A DNA stretch of 55,569 nt from Prevotella sp. (GCA_017554105.1 JAFZIY010000029.1:113504-169072); one strand, 5' to 3'; shown: positions 36,323 to 44,002, counted from the stretch's first letter. Numbers and translations: made by a program. The notes: generated by a model not told the origin, from the sequence alone.

Positions 36323-38191
36323 TTACCTTTTCGTGTTCAGCGTCATACGGGTGGTGTCACCCTGACGCACGATGTATATGCCGGTAGGCAGGGAGTTGAT
36401 GTCGTTGCCCAGGAACACGCCTGAGATGGAATAGACCTTGACAGTCTGGTCATTGTCAACTGATGCCGAACTGATGCCCGAGGGATCGTCTGGCACAAAA
36501 GTGTATCCGAGTTTGTTGTCTATCCACGCAATGCGGTCCTTGATATAGTTCTTCACGTTGTTGACCTCTGCCTGATAACTGCCCCATATCACCGGATTCT
36601 GGTGGATATACTCGTTCATGATAGGCCAACGCGTGAAGTTGAGTTCCTGTGACCTGTTCAACTGTTGGCTCAGGTCATCGACGTATGCCAGCAGGCTCTC
36701 TTCATCAAGACCGTTGTGTCGTGCCTTGTCCCAGATGCTAATCAGTTTTGCCTTTGCGTTGCTGTCATTGGTGATGTTGTTGGTCAGCGTACGCATATAG
36801 CCCTCATAACTACCATACTGGAACACCCATTGCGAGTGGTTGTTGATAGGGTAGGTGCGGTTGTCGTTCTCGAACGCAAGGTCGAAGTCCCATACGGGAC
36901 CGGTATATATTTTGTCATCGCCGCGTTGCTTATACATATAAACGCTCCAATAGGTGTCGGTATTGCCGGACATCTCGCCCACAATGAAATGGCGAAGATA
37001 GGTGTCAGTGTCCAGATATGTCCGCCAGGACTTCTCCATTTTGCTGTAATGGTTGCGTATGTAGTTCTTCTGCTGTGTCGTTATCTCGTCCTCGTCAGGC
37101 GACTTAATGGTAACGCGGGTGTTATAGTCCGACGTAAACCATGACAGCTCCTGGTCGGCATAGGCATCGACCTCAATGAGATAACCGCCGGTAAGGGCTT
37201 CTCCGCTATTGTCCTCAGGAGTCATCTCTGTGATGTTGACGCGTTTCTTATGTACCTGTATCTGGTCGCACAACTGATAGCATCCCTTATACTCGCCGTT
37301 CAGGAAGACATCGACGGCCGTTCCGTAGGGAGTGTAGGGCATTTCCAGAATACGGCTCAGATGGAATGCCAGCAGGTTGCGCATAAGAGTCTTGTCACCG
37401 TAGTTGTTGATAAGCGTCCATTTCTTTGCCTTTGCAGGTGCGTCAAGTACGTTCTGTTTTGCATCGAACTTAATGCGATATGGACGTTTGGGGAAGGTTC
37501 GCGAGAAATTGCCTCGCTCTCGTGTACTTCCTGCCTCAGAGAGTAACTTCGTACCATCGTCGGAGATAATGGTCAGTTGTGACGGAATCTCTGTTTCTTT
37601 GTCGAAAGGTTCCACATTGTTCTCTGTGTGAATACTTACCGTGGGGAGGTTGGTCAACTGATACAGATGACTGTCGTCACCCTCTCCTTCGTGGCCATAG
37701 AACTCTATCTCAGCGATGTTGCACCGGGCATCATTAGGACCGACATAACGTACGTAGCGGAATCCGCGAGAACAGGAGACGTCGGCATAGGATATCCTTC
37801 CTATGGTACCGCGCTGGTCGATGACATACAAGGGTAGGGCATCCATGAAGTCGCTGCGGTTCGCCCCTTCGAAGACTCCGAGTATAACGCGCTGCTCACC
37901 GTGGACATCATCACGAGGCGACCATCCCACACGTGTTATGACATGTGGTGTGCCAAGGTCAAGACCTGTCCAGGTGTAACTGCGTTCCCAAGAGGCAAAG
38001 AAAGTGTCAAGATTACCGTCGAAAGCCATCTCGCGGGTGTTCACAGTAGTCGATAACTGCCATGTGTTATAGTCAACAGACTCTGTCGTTCCGATGACAT
38101 TACCTGTGAGACGGTCGTCAGCCATAGTCACAGCAGCCTGTAACCACAGAACGAGAAATAATAACCACTTGAATCTAAATGTCATAGCCAT
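36323..38191 (-). CDS. Secreted CotH-family protein with discoidin-like domain
   Basis: A 622-residue protein. A signal peptide (FKWLLFLVLWLQAAVTMA) is followed by a discoidin-like domain at about 35-165 (AFDGNLDTFFASWERSYTWTG). A CotH kinase-like domain spans about 200-520, with RERGNFSRTFPKRPYRIKFD, GYLIEVDAYAD and the metal-binding GPVWDFDLAFEND. The last ~70 residues (VYSISGVFLGNDINSLPTGIYIV) resemble a type A sorting domain of the type IX secretion system, so it is likely exported to the surface. CotH proteins phosphorylate protein partners in spores, but roles in Bacteroidetes are unknown. Its promoter block is a near copy of that of argD. Confidence 0.86.
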   Translation of the reverse strand: MAMTFRFKWLLFLVLWLQAAVTMADDRLTGNVIGTTESVDYNTWQLSTTVNTREMAFDGNLDTFFASWERSYTWTGLDLGTPHVITRVGWSPRDDVHGEQRVILGVFEGANRSDFMDALPLYVIDQRGTIGRISYADVSCSRGFRYVRYVGPNDARCNIAEIEFYGHEGEGDDSHLYQLTNLPTVSIHTENNVEPFDKETEIPSQLTIISDDGTKLLSEAGSTRERGNFSRTFPKRPYRIKFDAKQNVLDAPAKAKKWTLINNYGDKTLMRNLLAFHLSRILEMPYTPYGTAVDVFLNGEYKGCYQLCDQIQVHKKRVNITEMTPEDNSGEALTGGYLIEVDAYADQELSWFTSDYNTRVTIKSPDEDEITTQQKNYIRNHYSKMEKSWRTYLDTDTYLRHFIVGEMSGNTDTYWSVYMYKQRGDDKIYTGPVWDFDLAFENDNRTYPINNHSQWVFQYGSYEGYMRTLTNNITNDSNAKAKLISIWDKARHNGLDEESLLAYVDDLSQQLNRSQELNFTRWPIMNEYIHQNPVIWGSYQAEVNNVKNYIKDRIAWIDNKLGYTFVPDDPSGISSASVDNDQTVKVYSISGVFLGNDINSLPTGIYIVRQGDTTRMTLNTKR

Positions 38192-38208
38192 AATCCTAAT
38201 CGAATGTT

Positions 38209-38338
38209 CGGTGCAAAATTACCTTAAAAAACCGAGAAAGTGTAACTATTTGCCATTTTTTTACTCTTTGTATGCCGTTGTGTCCATTTCCAGCATTGAT
38301 ATGACACATTTATTCGCTTGCATCTGATAGAATCAATA
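38209..38338 (-). promoter_or_regulatory. cotH promoter, second copy of the 130-base block
   Basis: CAAAATTA at 38213-38220 (TAATTTTG on the minus strand) lies 21 bases before the cotH start. The block is homologous to 35385-35513, from GGTGCAAAATTACC to ATAGAATCA. Confidence 0.72.
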
Positions 38339-38347
38339 TAAAGACAA

Positions 38348-38389
38348 AACCAACACCTTCCATACTATTCGACGTATGGAAGGGTTGGT
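38348..38389 (-). terminator. Hairpin downstream of the small secreted protein genes
   Basis: An inverted repeat of ACCAAC, CCTTCCATAC and the matching GTATGGAAGG, GTTGGT, with a short loop. On the minus strand it is followed by TTTTG. A second, interrupted dyad lies at 38450-38494 (GATGTC...GCTGA...TCAGC...GACATC) right after the 38497 stop. The 305-base gap 38192-38496 holds no gene. Confidence 0.6.
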
Positions 38390-38496
38390 CAATAAGTTTA
38401 CCTCATACGGTCAACGGTATTTCACGTCCTGCGCAAGATTATTCACTCCGATGTCTTTTTGCTGACTTAAAGCTTTTCTCAGCATCCCGACATCTT

Positions 38497-38871
38497 TTAA
38501 TTGTCGCTGTATGATTTGTTGCTTTTTTTCTTTTTCTTTGTGCTAATGTTTGTTGAGTTGTCATTGTACACAGGTTCTTTTTTGCGCCCCTCCTCTTCTA
38601 GAATTTTCTCTTCAGATTTGGTAATAGCCTCGTCATACCATGCGAGGAAACTGCCTCCCAGTCCAAACCATGCTTTCTTCCCGTCCTTCCATTTAAGGGT
38701 TACGTCATAGCTCTGGTCGTTGATGACGCTATTGTATTTCTCTGCCCTTTGATCGAGTGTGTTACGATCTACATAGCTCTTGCCAGTGGCACCATTGTAA
38801 ATTGTAGTTTGTGCGTTAACATTTATGGTCATGGCTGCGAAAGCCACGAGTGTCAATAATAACTTTTTCAT
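38497..38871 (-). CDS. Small secreted lysine-rich protein (124 aa)
   Basis: Signal peptide MKKLLLTLVAFAAMTINVNAQ, then a mature part of about 100 residues. It ends in a very basic, asparagine- and serine-rich tail (STKKKKKSNKSYSDN). The middle (DVTLKWKDGKKAWFGLGGSFLAWYDEAI) could form a small beta domain. Not recognised. It is third in a row of three secreted genes with nearly the same signal peptide pattern (MKK-LLTL-A---V-AQ), 14 bases after the previous one, which suggests one unit and perhaps old duplication. Confidence 0.68.
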   Translation of the reverse strand: MKKLLLTLVAFAAMTINVNAQTTIYNGATGKSYVDRNTLDQRAEKYNSVINDQSYDVTLKWKDGKKAWFGLGGSFLAWYDEAITKSEEKILEEEGRKKEPVYNDNSTNISTKKKKKSNKSYSDN

Positions 38872-38885
38872 AATTATAATATATA

Positions 38886-39323
38886 TTAATGAGTAAAATT
38901 GCCCGAATAGAGCCTAACATTTGAAATTAGAATCTTTGCTAAACGAGAAGGAACGTGCTCCTTAAAATGTGTATATACGTATTTCCTATCGTGTGAGAAA
39001 TAGCTGGAACGCTCTTCCCACTTTTGTATCGTGTTTGACCCGTCTGCTTTCTTGTGCCGCTTGGGATATACTTCGAAATAGATGTCAATGTTGTACTTGG
39101 AGTCAGTGGTGAACTCTATCGTCTTGTCTTCCTTCACCTTAACCCATAGGTTGCCGATTTTATTGTTGTCATAATAAAGCTCATAATACTGATCCGAGCC
39201 AGCTCCCCATGAAAACGTAACTTCCTTGTTCGTTCTCAGCAACGCTTTGTATGAGTGTGATTGGGCTTGCACGCTGACTGTTATTGCTACAAGTGCAATG
39301 AGTGTTAATAAATACTTCTTCAT
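38886..39323 (-). CDS. Small secreted protein (145 aa)
   Basis: Signal peptide MKKYLLTLIALVAITVSVQAQ. The mature part is strand-rich (EVTFSWGAGSDQYYELYYDNNKIGNLWVKVKED, cut here) with an IEFTTDSKYNIDIYFEVYP segment, then a charged stretch and a final hydrophobic strand (ILISNVRLYSGNF). Possibly a small beta-sandwich. No family recognised. Middle gene of the three-gene secreted cluster. Confidence 0.68.
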   Translation of the reverse strand: MKKYLLTLIALVAITVSVQAQSHSYKALLRTNKEVTFSWGAGSDQYYELYYDNNKIGNLWVKVKEDKTIEFTTDSKYNIDIYFEVYPKRHKKADGSNTIQKWEERSSYFSHDRKYVYTHFKEHVPSRLAKILISNVRLYSGNFTH

Positions 39324-39364
39324 AATCGTAATAATTTTAGTCTATAAAAATAAAAACAAAAGCA

Positions 39365-39769
39365 TTAGTTGCCCCATCCTACTTCTATAACATAAGATGC
39401 ATTGTCCGCAATTTTTCGAGCGTTGTAGTTAGGCAGCGTACCTTTGGGGAGACGTGGATAAATCTTATGTTCCTGTCCCTTCTTGTCAACATACTTCACA
39501 TACACAACGATGTTGTCAACGTCTGTAACGTTGTGTCCCCAAAGTGTGGCGTCACGGTCGTCAACCCACGCTTTCACTTTACGCCCTGCAGCTACCACAC
39601 CGCCTGGTTTGTAATAACAGAATTTGGCATCGACCTTATGGAAGGCTCTATTTCCTTCTCCTACACAAAGCTGACGCACACTACCACTACCTACCTGTAC
39701 AATGTTTTGTGCACTGGTAGTAATTGAAAATGCCACGAGGGCAATGAATAAAACAAAAATCTTTTTCAT
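39365..39769 (-). CDS. Small secreted protein (134 aa)
   Basis: I start at 39769 (MKKIFVLFIALVAFSITTSAQ) to match the signal peptides of the two genes after it; an ATG two codons earlier (39775) is also possible. The mature part contains VGSGSVRQLCVGEGNRAFHKVD and DNIVVYVKYVDKKGQEHKIYPRLP, ending VIEVGWGN. No family recognised. It is the first gene of the secreted cluster and has a consensus promoter. It is followed at a 41-base distance by the next. Confidence 0.66.
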   Translation of the reverse strand: MKKIFVLFIALVAFSITTSAQNIVQVGSGSVRQLCVGEGNRAFHKVDAKFCYYKPGGVVAAGRKVKAWVDDRDATLWGHNVTDVDNIVVYVKYVDKKGQEHKIYPRLPKGTLPNYNARKIADNASYVIEVGWGN

Positions 39770-39828
39770 AGTCATATGTTATTGGTAAAAAACTTGATTT
39801 ATATAGTATAGACAATGTCTTACTTTTG

Positions 39829-39836
39829 CAAAAATA
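39829..39836 (-). promoter_or_regulatory. -7 element for the small secreted gene cluster
   Basis: CAAAAATA reads TATTTTTG on the minus strand (TAnnTTTG). A TTTG-like -33 (CAAA at 39862) is 25 bases away, longer than usual. Confidence 0.5.
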
Positions 39837-39870
39837 AACAAATAATTGACATTAGGACTCTCAAAAAAAG

Positions 39871-39909
39871 AAAATCGGCTATCAATTTCCGAAATTGATA
39901 GCCGATTTT
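39871..39909 (-). terminator. Terminator of the argR-argC operon
   Basis: A perfect 18-base stem (AAAATCGGCTATCAATTT and its complement, loop CCG) lies about 80 bases after the argC stop. On the minus strand it is followed by TTTTCTTTTTTT. It could also act on the plus strand. Confidence 0.88.
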
Positions 39910-39988
39910 TAATTTTGACAGTTAAATTATCTTTTTTATTGGAGAATCATCAGTGTTGATACGGGTATCGGGAGATTAAAATAATAAA

Positions 39989-41044
39989 TCAGAATGCGGA
40001 AGCTTTCAGTCTCAATCCTGTGTCTTCAGGTAGAGAGAACATGATGTTCATATTCTGTACCGCCTGTCCTACAGCACCCTTCAGTAGGTTGTCGATAACG
40101 GAAGTCACCACCAGTTTGTTGCCGAATTTATCGCAGTGGACAAGACACTTGTTGGTGTTCACCACCTGTTTCAGGTCTATCGGCTTGTCAACATAATGTG
40201 TGAATGCCGCATCTTTATAGAATTCCTTATAAGCATTGATGATATCCTCGATTTCCACATCAGTCTTTATCACGCTTGTCACATAGATTCCGCGTGCGAA
40301 ATCGCCACGATATGGTATGAAATCGATGCTCACGTTACCACCGTCATCTATTGGGGAGCCTATAATGGGACTGCCATCTGGGCGCACCTCATTAAGACTT
40401 TGACAGATTTCGTGCAGATGCTGATGGGTGAATAGCTTGTATGTACTCATGTTGTTGTTGCGCCAGGAGAAGTGGGTTGTTGCGCCAGGCTTCTGACCAG
40501 CACCCGTGCTTCCCGTGATACCGTTCACCGCGATGTCGTCATTGATAATACCCATCTTTGCCGCAGGCAGCAATCCAAGTTGGATGCATGTTGCGAAGCA
40601 TCCGGGATTTGCAACGTGCATGGCATGGGCAGTCTGCTCTTTGTGAATCTCCGGGAGTCCATAAACATAGTCGTGATTACCCTTGATGCGGAAATCCTGC
40701 GCCAAGTCTATAATCTTGACGTTGGCAGGGATAGTGTGCTCTTTAAGGAAAGCCTCGCTCTTTCCATGCCCGAAGCAGAAGAACACCACGTCAACCTCGT
40801 CGAAAGGCATGTCGGAAGTGAACCTCAGGTCGGTGTCGCCATAAAGACCTTCATGCACTTCGGTGACAGGATTGCCAGCATTGCTCTCACTGTTGGCAAA
40901 CACAATCTTTGCCTTGGGATGGTTCAGCAGCAGGCGAATCAACTCACCTCCAGTGTAACCTGCGGCACCGAGAATGCCTACTCGAACCGACCCCCTCCCA
41001 GCCTCCCCAAAGGGGAGGTGAGTGCTGTTGTCATTGTTGGTCAT
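39989..41044 (-). CDS. argC: N-acyl-gamma-glutamyl-phosphate reductase with repeat-derived N-terminus
   Basis: Reduces N-acylglutamyl phosphate to the semialdehyde with NADPH. It has 351 residues. The family start should be about M-KVGILGAAGYTGGELIRLL. Here that segment is preceded by MTNNDNSTHLPFGEAGRGSV, of which THLPFGEAGRGS is encoded by a GC-rich REP palindrome and MTNN overlaps the last codons of the DUF559 gene. No ATG lies at the usual position, so the inserted element provides the start. Catalytic Cys is in NPGCFATCIQLGL, and GSTGAGQKPG also fits. It is last of argR-GNAT-argG-DUF559-argC. Confidence 0.93.
   Translation of the reverse strand: MTNNDNSTHLPFGEAGRGSVRVGILGAAGYTGGELIRLLLNHPKAKIVFANSESNAGNPVTEVHEGLYGDTDLRFTSDMPFDEVDVVFFCFGHGKSEAFLKEHTIPANVKIIDLAQDFRIKGNHDYVYGLPEIHKEQTAHAMHVANPGCFATCIQLGLLPAAKMGIINDDIAVNGITGSTGAGQKPGATTHFSWRNNNMSTYKLFTHQHLHEICQSLNEVRPDGSPIIGSPIDDGGNVSIDFIPYRGDFARGIYVTSVIKTDVEIEDIINAYKEFYKDAAFTHYVDKPIDLKQVVNTNKCLVHCDKFGNKLVVTSVIDNLLKGAVGQAVQNMNIMFSLPEDTGLRLKASAF
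40989..41020. repeat. REP palindrome at the argC N-terminus (right arm of the DUF559 unit)
   Basis: ACCCCCTCCCAGCCTCCCC, AAA, GGGGAGGTG on the plus strand. Inverted relative to the TGACCCCACCCCAACCCTCC-type REP on the other side of the DUF559 gene. Confidence 0.82.
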
Positions 41045-41420
41045 TTTTTAATAGTTGTTGTATATTGTTTAATACGACATCAATGTCAGTAAATAATTCT
41101 TCGTTTGTATATCGAACGACTTTAAAACCCATAGCCTCCAGATTTTCTGTGCGTTGTTCATCCTTCTGTATTTGTTCATACTCAGAATGATATCCACCAT
41201 CTATTTCAATAATGAGTCTTTTCTCTAAACATACGAAGTCAACAATATAGTCTCCTATTATATACTGTCTGTTAAATTTTACTCCTGAATTACTGTTTCG
41301 TATGTGTTTCCAAATCAAACTTTCCGCATCAGTCTGGAATTGCCTGTTTTTCTTCGCAAACTCCTTTAACATCCTATACCTATCAGGCGATGCGTAATTG
41401 TATTTGTACTTAAAACTCAT
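41031..41420 (-). CDS. DUF559 (Vsr-fold) endonuclease-like protein
   Basis: A 129-residue protein of the DUF559 family, which has the restriction-endonuclease fold related to Vsr. Motif-like residues Asp61 (YIVDFVC), Glu72 and Asp74 (IIEIDGGYH) and His78 fit a PD-(D/E)xK-type site. AESLIWKHIRN and GVKFNRQYIIGDY are typical of the family. Biochemical function is not established. It interrupts the argG-argC junction, is more AT-rich than its neighbours, and is flanked by inverted REP sequences. Its 3' end overlaps the argC start by 14 bases (41031-41044), so argC initiates inside it. It could be a mobilising nuclease for the repeats or a passenger. Confidence 0.88.
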   Translation of the reverse strand: MSFKYKYNYASPDRYRMLKEFAKKNRQFQTDAESLIWKHIRNSNSGVKFNRQYIIGDYIVDFVCLEKRLIIEIDGGYHSEYEQIQKDEQRTENLEAMGFKVVRYTNEELFTDIDVVLNNIQQLLKNDQQ

Positions 41421-41427
41421 TTGTTGA

Positions 41428-41503
41428 TTCTTTCTCCCTCCCTTTGGGAGGGTTGGGGTGGGGTCACTCTCCCCTCCCTCGCAGGGAGGGGTTGGGGGAG
41501 AGT
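41428..41503. repeat. Double REP palindrome upstream of the DUF559 gene
   Basis: Two neighbouring palindromes: CTCCCTCCCTTTGGGAGGG with TTGGGGTGGGG, and CCCCTCCCTCGCAGGGAGGGG with TTGGGGGAGAG. They fill the gap from the argG stop to the DUF559 start. Confidence 0.85.
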
Positions 41504-41507
41504 CTTT

Positions 41508-42710
41508 TTATCTCTTCTCGTCCTTATGTATTCCGTAATATACGCGAAGCGGGGTACTTGAGACTTTGATGAAGCCCTTTGCCTCGTCACTTGTCCACCC
41601 GTGCTGCATCTCGCCATATTCACCGAGTTTCGACTTCGTGAGGTCATTCTCGCTGTCCACGCCTACTGTCTGGAATCCATATGGACGCAGTTCGAGGATA
41701 GCGGTGCCTGTAACGTTGCGCTGACTGCTGGTGAGCATTGCCTCTATATCTGGCATCACAGGCTCCAGATACTGGCTCTCATGCAGGAACATGCCGTACC
41801 AGTTGGCAACTTGGTCTTTCCAATACTGCTGCCATTTGGAGAGGGTTGACTTCTCCAGAAGTCGGTGAGCCTCGATGATAAGTTTCGGTGCAGCAGCCTC
41901 GAAAGCCACACGTCCCTTGATACCGATGATAGTATCGCCGACATTGCAGTCGCGGCCGATGGCATAAGACGCGCCAATCTCCTCAATCTTCTGTATCGCC
42001 TTTACCTTATCGTCAAACTTCTCGTCGTTCACTGCTACGATCTCTCCCTTGTCGAAGGTTATCTTCAGTTGTGACGGTTCCTGCTTAGTGACGTGCTTCA
42101 GATATGCCTCTTCGGGGAGTCCCTGTGTGGGGTCGAGAATCTCGCCACCGCAGATGCTGGTTCCCCAGATACCCACATTGTAACTGTATTTCAGTTTTGT
42201 GAAGTCTGCAAAGAAACCGTTCTCGTTCAGATAGTCCACTTCTTCCTTGCGGCTCAGTGCGTGGTCGCGTGTAAGTGTTATGATTTCTACGCCTGGAGCC
42301 ATAACAAGGAAAGTCATGTCGAAGCGTATCTGATCGTTGCCGGCACCTGTTGAGCCGTGTGCTATGGCATCTGCACCTATCTCGTTGGCATAGCGTGCTA
42401 TGGCAATAGCCTGGAAGATGCGCTCTGAACTAACTGATATGGGATAGCAGTTGTTGCGCAGCACATTTCCGAAAATCATATATTTCAATGACTTCTCGTA
42501 ATATTCATGTGTAACGTCGAGCGTAACATATTTCGTAGCGCCCAGTTTATAGGCGTTCTCCTCGTTCTTCTTCAGTTGCTCTTCGCTGAATCCACCGGTG
42601 TTGGCGCATGCAGCATATACATCGTATCCGTCATTCTTCAGCTTCATCACGGTGTAACTGGTATCCAGTCCGCCTGAAAAAGCAACTACCACCTTCTTTT
42701 TGTCACTCAT
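41508..42710 (-). CDS. argG: Argininosuccinate synthase
   Basis: Joins citrulline and aspartate with ATP. It has 400 residues, and the start MSDKKKVVVAFSGGLDTSYTV carries the PP-loop. IAHGSTGAGNDQIRFD and YSYNVGIWGTSICGGEI are family motifs. In organisms with acylated intermediates, the acyl group must be removed from acylcitrulline before this step; the deacylase is not in this window. It lies 57 bases after the GNAT gene and before the DUF559 element. Confidence 0.95.
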   Translation of the reverse strand: MSDKKKVVVAFSGGLDTSYTVMKLKNDGYDVYAACANTGGFSEEQLKKNEENAYKLGATKYVTLDVTHEYYEKSLKYMIFGNVLRNNCYPISVSSERIFQAIAIARYANEIGADAIAHGSTGAGNDQIRFDMTFLVMAPGVEIITLTRDHALSRKEEVDYLNENGFFADFTKLKYSYNVGIWGTSICGGEILDPTQGLPEEAYLKHVTKQEPSQLKITFDKGEIVAVNDEKFDDKVKAIQKIEEIGASYAIGRDCNVGDTIIGIKGRVAFEAAAPKLIIEAHRLLEKSTLSKWQQYWKDQVANWYGMFLHESQYLEPVMPDIEAMLTSSQRNVTGTAILELRPYGFQTVGVDSENDLTKSKLGEYGEMQHGWTSDEAKGFIKVSSTPLRVYYGIHKDEKR

Positions 42711-42767
42711 AATTATATTATGTTTTATGTTTTTTGAGAACTATTCTTTTCTTGTTGCTATTGTAAC

Positions 42768-43370
42768 TTAACTCTCCTGTCCTGCCTCCAGTTTCTTGAT
42801 TCTCTCAAGTACTTCATTGGGAATTTTGGCGGGTAGATGCTCCTCAGGATCGAACAGCATGCCTGTGCAGATGCAGTATTTGCGCTCTGTGCGCTTCAGC
42901 ACATCCACGTTGACACATCCCTCGCAACCACGCCAAAACGCCTCGTCATCGGTGAGGTCGGCGAAAGTCACGGGTTTGTATCCCAACTGGGTGTTCATCT
43001 GCATCACTGCCGCACCACTGGTGAGCGAGAATATCTTGGCTTTGGGCCATCGTATTCGCGCCAGTGTGAATGTCATGTCCTTTATACGCTTCGCCAGTCC
43101 TAAGCCGCGATAGTCGGGATGCACAATAAGTCCAGACGTGGTGACATACTGTTTATTGCCCCACGTCTCGATGTAACTGAATCCCGCAAATTTGTCTCCG
43201 TCGAGAGCTATTACCGCTTTTGCTTCGCGCATCTTCGTAGTAAGATACTCATGTGTGCGCTTTGCTATTCCGGTGCCGCGTACCTTAGCGGCTTCAGTGA
43301 TAGTTTCAAGAATGGTGTCCACATACTTCTCGTGCGTGGCATCAGCCACCATTACTTCAATCTCTTTCAT
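42768..43370 (-). CDS. GNAT acyltransferase, candidate N-acylglutamate synthase
   Basis: A GNAT-fold protein of about 200 residues. I start at 43370 (MKEIEVMVADATHEKYVDTI); an ATG five codons earlier is encoded by a REP palindrome. Acyl-CoA binding region is VHPDYRGLGLAKRIKDM (R/Q-x-x-G-x-G/A type), followed by LGYKPV. The cysteine-rich C-terminus (FWRGCEGCVNVDVLKRTERKYCICTGML) is unusual for GNATs. It lies directly between argR and argG, in the position expected for the glutamate N-acyltransferase that opens the pathway, and no argA or argJ is visible. That function is inference. Confidence 0.75.
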   Translation of the reverse strand: MKEIEVMVADATHEKYVDTILETITEAAKVRGTGIAKRTHEYLTTKMREAKAVIALDGDKFAGFSYIETWGNKQYVTTSGLIVHPDYRGLGLAKRIKDMTFTLARIRWPKAKIFSLTSGAAVMQMNTQLGYKPVTFADLTDDEAFWRGCEGCVNVDVLKRTERKYCICTGMLFDPEEHLPAKIPNEVLERIKKLEAGQES

Positions 43371-43376
43371 TACTAC

Positions 43377-43424
43377 TCCCCCCATTATCCCTTTGTTGAA
43401 AGGGAAGCCATGCGGGGGTATGGG
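43377..43424. repeat. REP-like palindrome between argR and the GNAT gene
   Basis: Nested arms CCCCCCATTATCCCTTT and AAAGGGAAGCCATGCGGGGG around TGTTG fill the 57-base gap. It also supplies an in-frame ATG (MGGVV) upstream of the GNAT start. Confidence 0.7.
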
Positions 43425-43427
43425 CTT

Positions 43428-43904
43428 TTATCTGATGTTTGGAATCACAGCACTCAGTGCCTCAATCACTTCCTCGTGCTCTACACCTTCCTTTATCACG
43501 ATGATAATGGTGTCGTCGCCGGCAATAGTACCTATGATTTGTGGTATGTCACTTGCGTCAATGTTGTATGCTATGCTTGAAGCGTAGCCCGGACGGGTCT
43601 TTATCACACCGATGTTCATGGAAAAGTTTATCGATACAAATCCGCTCGACTGTAACATTTCCATCGCCGACTGTGGCTTGGTGATGCGCTTATACATAGT
43701 GTCATTGGGCAAGACATAAACATACTTGCCGTTCATAGACGCTGCTTTAGCTACTTTCAACTGCTTCAGGTCACGGCTCAGCGTTGCCTGAGTGAGTTTG
43801 AATCCTTCTTTCTCAAGTGCCCTAAGCACTTCTTCCTGCGAGCCCAGTTCCATGCTCGAAATGAGCATCTTAAGGGCTTCCATTCTACTGTTTTTTACTT
43901 TCAT
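43428..43904 (-). CDS. argR: Arginine repressor
   Basis: A hexameric arginine-responsive regulator of 158 residues. The N-terminal winged helix has QATLSRDLKQLKVAKA, with the SRD motif of the recognition helix. The C-terminal arginine-binding domain has IPQIIGTIAGDDTIIIVIKEG. It is first in argR-GNAT-argG-DUF559-argC and has a near-perfect promoter overlapped by an ARG-box-like sequence, so it probably represses its own operon when arginine is plentiful. Confidence 0.94.
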   Translation of the reverse strand: MKVKNSRMEALKMLISSMELGSQEEVLRALEKEGFKLTQATLSRDLKQLKVAKAASMNGKYVYVLPNDTMYKRITKPQSAMEMLQSSGFVSINFSMNIGVIKTRPGYASSIAYNIDASDIPQIIGTIAGDDTIIIVIKEGVEHEEVIEALSAVIPNIR

Positions 43905-43932
43905 TGTTCAAGAGATGTTACCGATTCGAGTG

Positions 43933-43964
43933 CAAAATTATACAATAATTCATTTTCGCCCAAA
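43933..43964 (-). promoter_or_regulatory. argR operon promoter with overlapping ARG-box-like site
   Basis: Minus-strand -7 TAATTTTG (43933-43940) and -33 TTTG (43961-43964) with 20 bases between, a very good match. ATTATACAATAATTCA (43937-43952) resembles an ARG box (TGAAT-AT-rich-ATTCA) and overlaps the -7 element, as expected for repression. Confidence 0.68.
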
Positions 43965-44002
43965 TGTTTTTGCATATTTTTTTCGTTAATATTGTATAAC
44001 GG

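Larger units (their letters stand above)
40989..41503 (-). mobile_element. Putative REP-DUF559-REP element
   Basis: A unit of about 515 bases between argG and argC: a DUF559 nuclease gene bounded by GC-rich REP palindromes in inverted orientation (40989-41020 and 41428-41460), with a further REP at 41460-41503. The outer edges abut the argG stop and the second codons of argC. No target duplication could be defined. The mobile nature is inference. Confidence 0.5.

Noticed and set aside
36323-39769. Prophage or plasmid island
   Set aside because: Genes are secreted or surface proteins; no integrase, phage structural or replication gene is present.
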